Part shown: one piece after another, positions 33,710-46,459 of the stretch
Numbering within the stretch: position 1 is the stretch's first letter
Layout: every line of letters starts with the position of its first letter
NCBI RefSeq assembly: GCF_907165205.1
Contig: NC_058193.1
Span: forward strand, 34,981,521-35,045,520
DNA length: 64,000 nucleotides
Origin: Coccinella septempunctata
Taxonomy: Eukaryota; Arthropoda; Insecta; Coleoptera; Coccinellidae
Direction of reading: 5' to 3'
The notes under the pieces: model-generated
What the model was told of the DNA's origin: nothing
The model's database searches: none
The model's input: only the letters and a program-made list of their open reading frames with translations
Program-made: the position numbers and the translations under genes

Positions 33710-36700
33710 CCCACCCGAGAAATTCCTGAGGTGTAATATGGTTGGTACCCCTTCCCTTTGCGGCAGGTGAAGATCAGCCCCCCTACCTACCGGGACTTGT
33801 GACATTGACCGAGACAAAAAACGATGAGATTTCTACGGATGTATCCTTTGAGTTTGTGCGTGACTTTACGGCAGAGATTTTTCCGAAGGCATTCGACCGA
33901 TTAACATGCCATGGAATAAAAGTGCAAATAGACCACGTCTTGGTGCATTGGGTAATGAGGCGGCTTATCTAGGACACTCAGGCGGCTTCTTCTTTCAAGG
34001 ACGTCTAGTACGGGCTTCACTTCCATTTGGATGCGTTCAGCAGATCTACTACCGGTCCTAAATGTTGACATAATAGCTTTCATCTTCATTTTTCACATTG
34101 TAATAGAGAACAGAAGTGTGCTTCTTCGAATTGAATGCATTGTGGTTTAACTGTGTAGTGATGCATATCTAGCAGGTCATTCAATTACGAGCAGATTATT
34201 CTATTTTTTTTCACACCAATTAAATCCGACTCTACTATTTCAAATATTGAAAAACCAACAGAAAAGTGACCTCCCAGTACGCAACGGTTTCCCTTCATTT
34301 CCACAATGTGTGGCTTCATCTTAAGTATAATTTTTCCTGTACTAGTCACCAATAGATCAATGTGCAGAATTAAATAAGCTTTTTTTTCCGTATTTATAAT
34401 TTGTGAGCTTGATTTTTCCTTGATTGTATTTTTTTTAGGCAAAAAGAATTGGAAGTTGAAATTTTACTTGAATATATTCAATTTTACCTTATCAGATAAA
34501 GAAAGAAATGGCTTTCGTGTTAAACCAAATTAATTTTTCTGAAATTCATTCCAGATTCCAGGCATTTGTGAAATAAACAAATATACATTATAAGGTTTTC
34601 CCTCATCTGAATTCTGTACTTTTTCGTTTATTCCAGATGCAGCAGTACATGAATTCAGTAGATGAATTGAGTAAAAGTTATATTCGATATAACAAGTCGA
34701 AAAAAATTGTTAGGATGAAGGAATCTTAATGAATGATTTCAAAGAAAGGTCGGGATGTCTTTTCTTGTTCTACGCATTGCCGTAGTTACCATTGAAGGAC
34801 TCTTCTTCACAACACAGATTTTTTGCCTGACAATAATTTTCTTTCTAGTAAAAAAAACATCCACTCGATCAAAAACAATATAAATGTAACTTAAACTTTT
34901 ACTTTTCAAATCAAAAAAGGACCCTTTCGATTCAAATTGCTACCTCTCAATTGACCTTTTGTAGTCAGGTAGATATCTGAGCCAAAAAAGCTTCAAAAAA
35001 TTGAAAATGAAGTATCATTTCAACAACGCATATCTAGTTATTCGAGAGCCTCTCTCAGCTCTTAAGGTTTTATTGTTCTCCACATGTTTGACTCCTCAAA
35101 CTTTGAAGTCTTAGCAGTATCTGGAAAAATTCTCAGATTAACCATTACTTCTTATTCGAATCATTCCTGGTGTTAATGTTTATACTATATGTTATCGTGT
35201 TCGTTTAAAAATCTCGATTATTGGAAATAGTGAGCTAAAAATGCGTGTGTCCAAGCCACATTTTTCATTTCTGGGTTACTATATCCGGAATCTCACTGCC
35301 ATGTGAATTCTTCACTTTCCTTGCCATTATTCTCCATTCTTTTATTCAAATATTGCCATATCAACGACTATTTGTTCCGTTTTTCTTGGTCTCGACCAAC
35401 CGGTATGCCGTGGAATGTAAAAATTATTCAGCAGGTAGTGAAATTTTCATTCAATTAATTCCTACGTATAGATGACGATATTTAACATATGGCGAAATGG
35501 ATGATGGTGTGGTTTTTATGGTACATGAAGCGTTCCTCAAGTCACAATTTTGAGGTAATCATGGTATAACGAACAATTAAACGGATGGTTAAACTGGAGG
35601 AAAGTGGTAACAATCCAAGCGAAAAAAAAAGAGAGAAGAGGTTTAAGGCATGGGTGAAGCGGATGTTTAATCACTCAATCGAAGGTCTGATTAAGTGATC
35701 AGATGCCGATCTAAACTGATGTTTTTTTTCAAAATTTCATAATTAATGCAGTTTTCTCCTGATAATCATTTTTTGTCTTTGTTCTTGTTAATGGCTTTAT
35801 TTTCAAAAACATTGTCAATTCTTCTCAGTAAACCCTCTGTATAATATGTTATTGTGTAGGTCGTTTTCATGCAACAATGGGGTTCATAAATGTTACAATC
35901 AGCATGTATCTTTTTTTTGTGAACAATTCAGTTTGAGAATCGATTATCAGCTTTTAATCATCTCATGGGTATCTGATATAGTTTACTATTTCATGAGATT
36001 CATTGATGTTTATCTTGGATACCTTCAATTCTTATGAAATCTCCTCACCTTCCTCATGAAACTCTTGGCTTTAAACTTGAAGAATCAAGTCAAATGAAAA
36101 TGAAAAGGTAGAATATTGAATATGGGTTGTATCAAATCGAACTTATTTCAATCTGAGTAAATAGCTTCCACAGACAGCCTGTACAATGACAAGTCTTCGA
36201 ATGATCAATCAGGAATCAGGATCAACCTGACTGATATGCATGTTAACATAAGGATTCAATCCACATTCCACATTACAGAGTCGAAGCCTCTATTTTCACT
36301 CAAATGACTTTCTGTATCACAGCTAATTGGACATGAAATCGAGAATAGTTTCACCTTAAAGTTTTCGAGGCATATTAGCATAATAGAAGAACTTATGTAA
36401 TGGTAGATTGTTGATATCAGATGAAGTGATAATCTTGAACAAAATTCAGTGCAGAATTTTGACGACGTGATTGACGTTCCTCTGTATGATATACTCAATG
36501 ATTTCAGGCAAAAATTTGAAAATGATAATCAAATAGTTATTTTTTTATTATAATCCTACCAACTACATCACTAGACAGTTATTGTACCTATACTACTGCG
36601 TATTGAACCTAATGTTTATTATACAGAAAAAAATATCGGCGCCACTGGTATAATATAAGGTCTGTCGGCTCTTAAGAAATAATCTCGTGGCCCTTTGCTG

Positions 36701-39700
36701 ATGGTAAACTGGGCGGTTCACTGACTGACCTAGTGACCGAAACAATTTGTTCATCAACCCCAAGAGTTCCTTGACCAGAGGAGAAAACGGCCTCTGAGAA
36801 GAGAAATGGAAAGGTGTAACGAGATATTATTGGGTTTCTCTATAAAATAAATGGACTAGAGGTGGGCTTAGCGTGAGATCATTCGTTTCGGAAAAGGCAA
36901 GCTGAGTCACTGGTTTGTGGCATCGGGACATAGTACCACAATCATTTTTAAAACTCTACTCTCAGAGCTAGACAGTAATCTAGTAAATTGTACTGGAATG
37001 GGTAGTTAAGTAGTGTAGTAGGTACTCGAAAAGTTTTGGTACTATGAAACCCTTAAATGATGCTGCCTCGTGGATAAAATCCCAGCTGAATATTCGATGT
37101 TCTGAATACATTAGGTACACTTGAACAAGAATCTCATAAAAATTCTTCTTCTTTCTTTATTTAGTCACCGGAAAAACTTCAAAATTTGAGTAGAGAAAAG
37201 AAAGATGACACTCTGGTAACGACAAATGTGTCTCAGTTTCTCTCCACTGTATTTAAAAGGTGAGCTCAAGAAAAGGGTATTGAATTTAAGTTCTCTGAAC
37301 TTAACCTGGGCTTACCACACGCTTTTGATAATTTAACCGTATTTTATCAAGAGTATACCATCGTAGAAAAGTAGCAATGATACTGTCCCGAAAACAAGAG
37401 AAACAAATCTAATATGAAGTTCTTTTCAAAGCAATTCTATGTCGACGTAATTCTTCGAAGAGACAAATTCAGTTATAAAATTCTTCAGCTATTGTTTTCG
37501 CATACATCGAGGATCGAGAAAAGTTAATACTTATTCAGTTTGTTGGACCGAAACCAATTCACACCTAGCATAATTGCCAGTTCACGGTCTGTTCAACAAT
37601 CGGTTAGTTAATTTTATGCAAAATGATGATGAGCAGCGAAAGAATCTCTGAATGGAAAGGATTTCACTTTGTCCACTTAAATAATAGTATTAACGCTCAA
37701 ATTTTGGTCACCGTGGAAGAATGAAATCGAGTAACGGTCTGTTTGAACGTTTTCGCTTTTAGTCTACTTTTGAATCGTCCTTCCACTTTGAGATTATGAC
37801 AATTGATAAAAATTTGTCTATAACAATAGCTTCGAAAATATTGGTTAAACTCTTTGGCCTCTGTCTGATGAATATCAAAAAATGAATTTATTTCTTTACT
37901 GTGAACGTCTGCCAACTGTGTTTAAGTCATAATAATTATCATAGTATCAATGAAAATGACCTGCCAACTAGACAGAACTACTTTTTGAATTTTTTCATCG
38001 GAAAAACCATTAGAGATTCGATGTATATTATATATTCTGAATCAGAAAAAAATATGGGACTGAAATATGTGAAAATAACATAGAGTTTATATTTAAAAAA
38101 GTTACCACTACATCACTGAAGTGGTGGACTAAAAAAAATCATCAACTACGCCACTGCATTCCTCATGAAAGAGTGTCTCTAGAATGTTACATTTATTTTT
38201 CGATTTAACTGAAACTTTAGGAAATAGGGGCAGCAATTCAAAGAGTCGAAAAATGAGTTTTCACCCATAACTTTAAAACAAAAGAAGATAGAGTGATGTG
38301 GTTTTGAGCATAATCGATCTTTTAAAAATAGAGGTCGTAAACGTGCCATCAATTTTTTCCTACTTCTCACGGTTACCCTATACATGAATTTTCGAAATAA
38401 AACGAAGAAATTCCGTAAACCACATCCTATTGTCTTCCTAAACGACAAATAAGAGAAAAGAAGAAATTCTAATGGACGACAGGACGCAGCTAAGCGTTTA
38501 TCTGACCGTCAGCGCGATAATGAACCTGAACTTGTTAACAAGTGTAATGGCAAAGAAAAAGTCCGGTGAAAGCTGTGCGATGATGCAAAGAAAGTGAAAC
38601 CGGATCTCGGATCATTCTTCTTGCATCATCTTATGCGGCTTATCTGAAATAATATTACTCATACGCGGTCTCGACTTAACCTATTTGTTGCACTTGAGCA
38701 CAATTTTGAAGAACCTCAAATGAATTCTCATTTTATTTTATGCATTATACTCATTGTATAATATCCTTTGTTTCAGGACCCTGCACAAAAAGTTTATTCA
38801 AAATGAATCGGAATTTTCGAGCAATTGAATACAGGGTATTCCACATTGCTTGATTTTGACTGTTCCTGGTGCTTCTAGAGACTAGATAGGGAAAAACGCT
38901 AAAGGGAGTCCAGGGCTAGATTTTCAGTAAAATTTTATTAATGAAAACCGTTTCACGATATCTTCATTTGTCTTAAAGATATAAACAAATTTTGACATTT
39001 CGTCGATTTCGAAAATATGCCATAACTTCTGTTATTTCGAAAATATCTAAAAATGATAACAGGCACTTTTTTACTGGGAATAAGACACTGTATTCAATCT
39101 ATTCATGTCTAGTACTAACGTTGTACTATTTGAGTTTCCTCTACAGTGATCTGATGAAATTTAAGAATTGCCATACGATCATTTTTCTAGACCGAATTAT
39201 TCATTGCCAATTACAGTAGATACTTTGAGTATTAATACCTACTCAACTGAAGATATGATAGATTGTACCTTGGCAATAATTCAAAGCCTCGAAAGTAAGT
39301 GACAATTGAAACCGTTAATACATTCAACGTAAAAGATCTCCATTTCTTCCTTCTTCAAACTCAACCTACTTGTATTGTAGTCGGTGACTCAATTATATTG
39401 AATAATCAAAGAAGAATTTTAAGGAACATTGCTCTCTCCCTTTGTGAGGAGAGCCGACAACTTTCTTCGAGATACACGTCAGACGTATGGTACTTTGGAA
39501 AGTCATACAGGATCCGAGGAGATCTTTCAGTCCAGAACATATGCTATATTGTGAATTAATTATATGATATGAGTGCCTAATGAATATTCATATGGACACA
39601 TTGATTTGTTAATGAAAGTAAAATACAGTTTCTTCAAGAACATTTGGGAATTTGCCAATTTAACAATTTAACTTTTGTGTGGAGTAATATATATTTATGT

Positions 39701-42319
39701 CATCAACACCAACTAACTCACATAAGCTGGTGTTTGCCATGAATTTAGATGAATCAATGCCCCACTCTTCCCATCAAAAAATTCAGTCATCAAAATTCTT
39801 GACAATTTCGAATCCACCCATAAAAGAAGTTTTTTCTCCTATTTCCTTTTGCTTTTACTCTCATACTACATTCGATATGATTCATCTGCACAAGTTATGA
39901 ACATTCTTGATCTAAAAACTGTTTTCTAATTAGGAATCCCATTAGAGGAATGTCAGGATTAATTGCATCTCCTTCAATTACCCCTCAGTATAATAAATCT
40001 ATATATCCCTTAAAATAGAGCAAGATATAAACTTCCAGTGAGAAAGAATGAAAGTGAGAGTGAAATATTCATTCGAAACTATTTCAGTTTCTTGTATATA
40101 TTTTTCGATAAGTGCTCAAGAGGACCTTAACATTTCAATTTCCCTTCACCACTATCCGATCATGTAGAAAGGGCACAAACAATCTGCTTTAGAAATGGTG
40201 TGAATGGCCTGAAGTCTGAGGAAAAAGTGGTAGAGGTATCATAAAGACCTTTCACCCAGATAAACTACATCCCATCTATTTCCAAGTCTCATCATTTTGA
40301 ACCTTGGCCGAATTTCGGTGAAGTTCAAGAACGGATGGAGTTGTTGATCCTTAATTTTATCGAGACGCGCGTTAGTTAACAGCATTGATCCTGAACTTGA
40401 CGTCAAGCTCAACGTCGTTGCGTAAAGAGAAAGGTGAAACAAAATGCAGCTCACCTTGTGCATCTGAAATTATGAATGAGGATTTTCGATGAACCAGACA
40501 GTCTAGACATGAGAGATCGGAGGATCTTTTCGGTGGAGATCGAGAGAAGGATTGTGAAGATACTTTTTCAATTTTGCAGATATGAATGAGTCTGGAGAAT
40601 ATCTTATTAATAAGAAATATCTCTTTTTCCATTCACCCAAGAAAGATTTAGGATTTTTCTTCAAACTCCTGGTGAGAGAAATCTTTTCTTGTAACTCAAA
40701 AAATAAAAATCGTTCAAATAACGAAAACTAGATTTTTGAATGACTTACAACCCTTGGAACATAGATTTGTGTTCCAAGCTTACAACCATATTGTAAAAAG
40801 TATCCATAAATTTGAATAATAAGGTTCTCCAACTTTATTTCATTTATTTCCACAGCCTCAATAGTGATGTATACTGCTGTTTGGTTTGACTATCCCCACA
40901 TAGATGGCCATGAATAAATTTTCTGAATGGCTATGACTCTCTTGTAGTTGTAGAGATTTTGGCTTCACGTTGTTGAACTGTTTTGTCACTGTAGGGGTTT
41001 GAATACTCCATGACATTACTCGTCCAACATGTTAAGCTATCCTTTGATTACTTCAGGAATATTCATTGAGGAAAGTCATAATAGAAGTCCAAACAATTTT
41101 TTTCATAAAATTTGATAATCTATTTTCATCACTTATAATCAGTAGTGTTATTTATAGTATCATTACCAAAATTGTTCAAACAAACATTTAAGATAAGATG
41201 CGTTTTTCTATTTATATTTATATTTATTTGACAGAATCATTTGGGGATTACGAATTTCCCTAACCCTAAAGCACATAATGAACACCTCAAATTTTAAATT
41301 CACAATTTCAAATTGCACGATTTGAAAATGTTTGTGATATGTCGGAATTCCACAGTTCTTCACTTCGACTTCAATTCCACTAATTCTAGAAGTATGAGAT
41401 CGTCAAGACCAAAATTTGAAAAAGGAAAATGAGTTTTACATCTACTCAATATGACGGATGCGCTCAATATTTTCTTCATTTCTTCTGAATCTTTCGATTG
41501 GTTACATCTCCATACAAGATATTTCGTCATCTAGATGATTCCATTTATATTGAAAACCTGGATTATTTTTGGCACAAAAACAATTTCGGAGTACAAGGAT
41601 TTCATCATTTCTTTTCAAATTGATGGATGCGCATAATTCCGAAAACTCATGTATAATAATGGTGGATGAGCATTTATGATCTCAAGGTAGATTTCAAAAT
41701 GGTGAATGAATCTAGAATGAAGAGTGGGAATTCAATACTGAAAGAAAAGGAATTGTCATTCAACCGATAAAAGTTTTTATATTCTAGTGGTTTGAAAGTC
41801 AAGTTTTGTATTGGAGTTTTGTTTTTATCTTCTGACTGATTATTCAATTTTCAAGGGCGTATGGTTGCTTTGAAAACCCTTCAGAATCAGGAATTTTATC
41901 GCATCCACCAAAATGAAATGCCTCTTTCTCGTTCCGTAGACAACCAACAGAGCAAGTGTTGTCAATATTGCCTGCGAATCAGCAAAAATCGAAGGAGATC
42001 CATTGAATAACAGTTATCAAGATTAGCTAACAAGAATGGACGATAAGAAAGTAAAATATGACCAGTACAGCAAGACATTCCTTGTTTGGATGAGCAAGAC
42101 ATGTACTAGTGTTGCAGTTCATGAAATGAAACGTTAATCTATTTACTGTTTCTTGATAGTTTCAAGCAACAGATGCGTGCATCTCCCCTTGGGAATCTAC
42201 CGTACGAACGGTTATTTCCTGCGTTACGTTACAAATAATTTTTTTTACGTGCCACAGAAGTTAAACGCTCGATAGCAACATCATCGAGCTGGCTTGCAAT
42301 TTTTGCCTGATTCCACCAT

Positions 42320-42709
42320 ATGATGGGTTCCGCATTCGAGGAAATTATAGAAATGTTCAATGTTTTTTTTGATTACCCATACCTGACATTGCTGATGATT
42401 GTTGTGTTTTCACTAGGCTTATTTCAAGTGGAAGCGAACACTATTTTCTCAATCTTTGTGAAATTTTGGAACATTTTTAAAACTTTTGTTATACGAATTT
42501 GGCTGGACAGATACCTATTCGGTAAAATCATAGGTTTGAATATTCTCGTTGGAGAGAATATTTTCAATTTTGTTCGAATTCCTTCAGACACTCAGTATCA
42601 TACCTATTCAACCAAAACTATACCCACTTTGTATCATAAATTTACCATGCGATTATTTCATGCTATACTTCCTACACTAATAATAGTTGTTGTGACTACT
42701 CTTGCATGA
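42320..42709 (+). CDS. Possible small membrane protein, unrecognised
   Basis: Open frame of 129 codons from ATGATGGGT. The protein is strongly hydrophobic, with likely membrane segments near residues 22-40 (LTLLMIVVFSLGLFQV) and 108-128 (LFHAILPTLIIVVVTTL) and an aromatic-rich middle. I recognise no family. AT-rich DNA favours Phe, Ile and Leu codons, so this may be chance; no promoter, splice site or polyadenylation signal decides the matter. Confidence 0.2.
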   Translation: MMGSAFEEIIEMFNVFFDYPYLTLLMIVVFSLGLFQVEANTIFSIFVKFWNIFKTFVIRIWLDRYLFGKIIGLNILVGENIFNFVRIPSDTQYHTYSTKTIPTLYHKFTMRLFHAILPTLIIVVVTTLA

Positions 42710-44767
42710 ATATGTGACCCAGCTCTTTAATAAGCATGTTAATTCTAAACAAAGTTTGAACGCTGTCGGTTGAAATACGTCAAAATACAAAACGACAAAC
42801 TGAATTGAAAAAGCTAGAAGAAAAGGTTAGCCAACAAAATTTGATGTGATTAATCAGAGCGTTTAATATGACCAAATCAGCCCTCATCCACAAGACATGA
42901 AGCTTGGATGTGATCTATAAAAAAGGAAATGAATACGAAGAACACAATAAATTGTTATAAAGACATTTGTAACAATTTGAGCTGAACTGAACGAACTTGA
43001 TAAAAGGGAAAATTTTATATTTCCTCTGAGGTGAACTTATGAAAAATATCAACTGATATTGCTGAGGGTGATGATCCAGGGTAATTGATTTTATATATAT
43101 GCCCTTCTCCCATTATGCAACTGTATATACAATAGTTTTGTAGGAAAGTTACATGATTCAAGTTGAATTACAACATATTCGTTATAGGACGTAGATCCTA
43201 CTTCTCCATTGCAAATTTTTTGCTAACCCCCGGTTTCATAACGCTCGATCGGGGAATCAACGCTTGATTGACAGATAAACGTCAATTTGTTTTCAATCAA
43301 TAATTCAGTCATAAGAATTCGGAATTCAATTCTCGAATCAAATTATGATCTATATACATCTATTCAACGATTCTAAATTGCTTCTTGTTCAATATATGTA
43401 GGAATGAAAAAGTTTTAGTGATTTCGTTTTTGAAATCCAGTGACTGTAAAATCGTTGATCGGGCAGTAAGAGTTTTATGAAACCCGCTGAAAGTCTTTTT
43501 TTCCCCTGCAAATTCTAATTCTTTTTCATCTGAGATATCCTATAGGTTTGACGTTCGAAAGTATAGGATAAGTTAAAACATGGAGTGAATATCCTCTTCA
43601 TGATTAATCAAGAAGAAACCTTTTCTTCAAAACTTGTTTTCTGATATGGACTATGAGGAAGATATTGTCCTTTGAAGTAAGATGAACTGTTCAACAAATT
43701 GTGAGACAGTCATTCCAAAATATTTTGTTGCTATATGTCAGTCATTTTTTTCAGGTTTCAGCAGATCTTGTATGATGTTCGAGTTCTAATATTCAACACC
43801 TCCTTAGTTAGGAAGTTCATTGAAATTTCTTGAACTTCTTGTCAACTTCATAGCTTTCGAGGAATTCGAATGAAAACTACTCCTACTTCATGTAGTTTCA
43901 AAGCGTCCGGTTGACTACTGATGTATAATATGTACTCATCAGCTCATTGTTTACTTTCTTCAAACACAACGTTCTATTGACTTTTCAAATTACTGCGTGC
44001 TTGAATGCAAAGCGGAACGCTCGTCAATAGCTTCCGCGACAACAGATTGTTTATTTTCTAGAGCGAAAATCTATAATGAAAATCGCTAGCCAGGTAGTAA
44101 GGTTTTTCCGTTGGATCTCTGGAAATTGATGAAAAAATGGTTCTGTTGATAGTGCAATGAAGAGAAGCAGCAGCAATCTATGAAAAAAAATGTGATAACA
44201 TGTTTAATCCAGAATAAAAAGAAATGAGTTTTTTTGTCAAAAGCGAATCCAATATTTTATTATATTTGATATAACTGAAGAATTCGAAGATTATTTCGAT
44301 CTGCTGTAAAATAAGCAGACAGAAAATTCTACCTGGATGATTACATAAAGACGTAGCTTTAGCTTTTTCACCTAGATTTGTATTGCAGCTGTCAGATAAA
44401 TTCAGTATTCAACATACAAATTGATAATTTACCAGCCTGCTGTAGGAAATAGTGATCACATACCACATACCAATGATTCATATTCGTATGGCTCAGCAAT
44501 GTATCTCCTGAAATGGATCCAAGAATAACCTATTCAGCTGAAAGGAAGCTTCAAGAAACGAGTTGAATGGAACCGTTGGAATGCCCATCTTCGAACCACG
44601 CTCAAGCTCCTAAATAAGAATCGACCTTTCGTAAAGAAACATAAACAGTGACCGTCTCTCTTGGTCAAGGTGAAGAGAAATTTGAATCGAACCTGATTAC
44701 CTACCGTCCAAACGATTTTCGGTGTATCACTTCCATATCCGACACACTTTTACCGAAATAAAGATGC

Positions 44768-44796
44768 CACGCATAATTTTCACCTAATTATGCGTG
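44768..44796. repeat. Hairpin (11-bp perfect stem)
   Basis: CACGCATAATT and AATTATGCGTG are separated by a 7-base loop (TTCACCT). No downstream T run or coding context explains it. Confidence 0.65.
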
Positions 44797-45296
44797 TTTG
44801 ATCGTTGATCATCAGTCATCTCATGGACTGATCTCTCTGAATTTAATCGCAGTGTGGCCATTCTGGTACTTCCCAGTCCGCTTTACTCGTTTCATCTTGA
44901 TTGTGGGATTGGTGTCTGAATGTTGAGAACTCCAATCGAAAGTGAACAATGCTTCAGATATTTTTTTTTATTTGAATTCAATTGATGTCAAGGTGGAAGC
45001 TCATCGATTTTTGCCATGATGTTTTCTTATTTTATTATCATTGAGATTGGTTCATAGATTGTATTGAACACTGATATTGGTAGATGACCACTGGTTTTTC
45101 CAGATTTTATAGTTGGTTATTTTCGTGATTTTTCACCTTTGATAACAAGCTATCATGTGATATTGGATGTTAAATGATCCTATTCAACACTTATTGGTGA
45201 GGAATATGTTGAGGGAAGTGAAAACTATTGAAATTGATTGATTTTCGGTGATAGTTTGTCGAAAACTAGAACGGATAAGATATTGTAAAGACAATC

Positions 45297-45302
45297 TTTA
45301 TT
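45297..45302 (-). other. Polyadenylation signal of Osiris gene 6
   Basis: AATAAA on the minus strand about 210 bases after the stop at 45514. Confidence 0.6.
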
Positions 45303-45513
45303 TTACAAAATAACAATGTTCCTTAATTATAAATACCTAACATAGTTAGATATAAATGGTATCTTCATATTTGTTCGTCGGACAAAGTGATAAAAACTGA
45401 GGGAAAAATAAATAATATAAATTAAATTAGAAAGGGAAAGGTGCCGACGGACAAAACAACTAGTTATGCTCTCTGAGGTTTGGCAGGTACTCTTCCGGTA
45501 ACTCCCGGCGATC

Positions 45514-46380
45514 TCACTGCTGGTTGGCTTGCTTGTAACCCCTGTAGGCGAGCTGTTGGGCTTCGAAGGAACGTCCCCATCCACCACCGTGTCCAGAGGA
45601 GCTGTATCCACTGTCGGATCCACTGTATCCACCACCGGTGCTACCACCATAGACGGTTTCATGAGAGGCGACGTGGCTAGTTGAGTGTTGGGGATGAGAT
45701 ACGACTTCGTAGGTGACGTGTTTGCCTTGTCCTCCAAGGAGTTTCTTGAGTCCAATGATGGCGGAGAGTACCAAGGCAATTTTACCGATGATCAGGGCCT
45801 TACCAGCGATGAGGGCGATACCAGCGAGGGCGAGTTTACCAAGAACGGCAGCTTTCAAGGCAGCAGCAGCAAGTAGAGGTCCCAAGATCTTGGCAGCCTT
45901 CTTCTTCTTGCCCCTAGCTTCGTCAGTTTCGACTGCGTTCTCCTCTTCGTTCAAGCTGTCGACGACGTCACTGAATGAACGAGCGGTGTTGGCCACTGTG
46001 TTCACAATTTCACTACCCTTAAGGTTAATTTTGATTTCGTGCGTTTCCAAAAAACTTCCGATGCGGTTCCACAAGATATTCTCCAATGAATCGTCTGCGC
46101 CTATGGCACGTGGCGCTCCATCTTTCTCGTCACTAGTCTTAACCAATTGTACCCCATCGGCGATGGTGATACTGTCCTTGTGACCGAGCATCTTATCCAC
46201 AAAGTTGAACAGTTTGACCTTGAGGCATGAGTACGAATCTTTGCGCAAACAGTCCTGGTAGATCGAGTCGAGCAGGTCGTTTTCGGTTTGGATCGAATTG
46301 CCGCGAGCCTCGTTCTGAGCAGGCACCGCCGCCACTGCCGCGACACAAAAAACTAAAACGGCCAATTTGAGAGATGCCAT
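45514..46380 (-). CDS. Osiris family protein (DUF1676), Osiris gene 6; resembles Osi7
   Basis: Single-exon gene of 288 codons. The open frame extends a few codons further, but the first ATG is at 46380 and leads straight into a signal peptide (MASLKLAVLVFCVAAVAAVP). The two-cysteine region is YQDCLRKDSYSCLKVKLF, followed by FVDKMLGHKD and ADGVQLVKT. Next come an amphipathic stretch (KGSEIVNTVANTARSF), a basic linker (ARGKKKKAAK), and an Ala/Leu/Lys-rich hydrophobic segment ending ALVLSAIIGLKKLLGG. VTYEVVSHPQHS, a Gly/Ser-rich stretch and FEAQQLAYRGY (AQxLAY) complete it. Length and the amphipathic insert recall insect Osi7 from memory; I treat that as tentative. G and C content is much higher than in the surrounding DNA, as expected for a highly expressed gene. 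Confidence 0.95.
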   Translation of the reverse strand: MASLKLAVLVFCVAAVAAVPAQNEARGNSIQTENDLLDSIYQDCLRKDSYSCLKVKLFNFVDKMLGHKDSITIADGVQLVKTSDEKDGAPRAIGADDSLENILWNRIGSFLETHEIKINLKGSEIVNTVANTARSFSDVVDSLNEEENAVETDEARGKKKKAAKILGPLLAAAALKAAVLGKLALAGIALIAGKALIIGKIALVLSAIIGLKKLLGGQGKHVTYEVVSHPQHSTSHVASHETVYGGSTGGGYSGSDSGYSSSGHGGGWGRSFEAQQLAYRGYKQANQQ

Positions 46381-46448
46381 AACTACTGTTGTTTTCACTG
46401 TGTGAAGGAAGTTGATCGTTGTTTGATACCGGTGAAGATGTTCCGCCG

Positions 46449-46457
46449 GTATATATA
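46449..46457 (-). promoter_or_regulatory. TATA box of Osiris gene 6
   Basis: ATATATATA on the minus strand about 70 bases upstream of the ATG at 46380. Confidence 0.65.
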
Positions 46458-46459
46458 TG

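Larger units (their letters stand above)
33710..45296. other. Long intergenic interval inside the Osiris cluster
   Basis: About 11.6 kb with no gene I can support firmly. The first 400 bases are richer in G and C and hold overlapping open frames on both strands (33742-33972 + and 33901-34089 -), possibly regulatory sequence of Osiris gene 5. Another GC-richer patch spans about 36630-36920. A TACAGGGTATTCC motif at 38830 resembles the ends of small elements. A hydrophobic open frame at 42320-42709 and a hairpin at 44768-44796 are listed separately. Confidence 0.5.

Noticed and set aside
45327..45779. 150-codon minus frame overlapping the end of Osiris gene 6
   Set aside because: Out-of-frame shadow that runs into the 3' untranslated region.
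45685..46183. Long + strand frames opposite Osiris gene 6
   Set aside because: Antisense shadows of a GC-rich coding exon; the minus-strand Osiris frame explains them.
46381..46398. Upstream extension of Osiris gene 6
   Set aside because: The extension has no ATG; it would begin at a GTG, and the signal peptide starts at the ATG at 46380.
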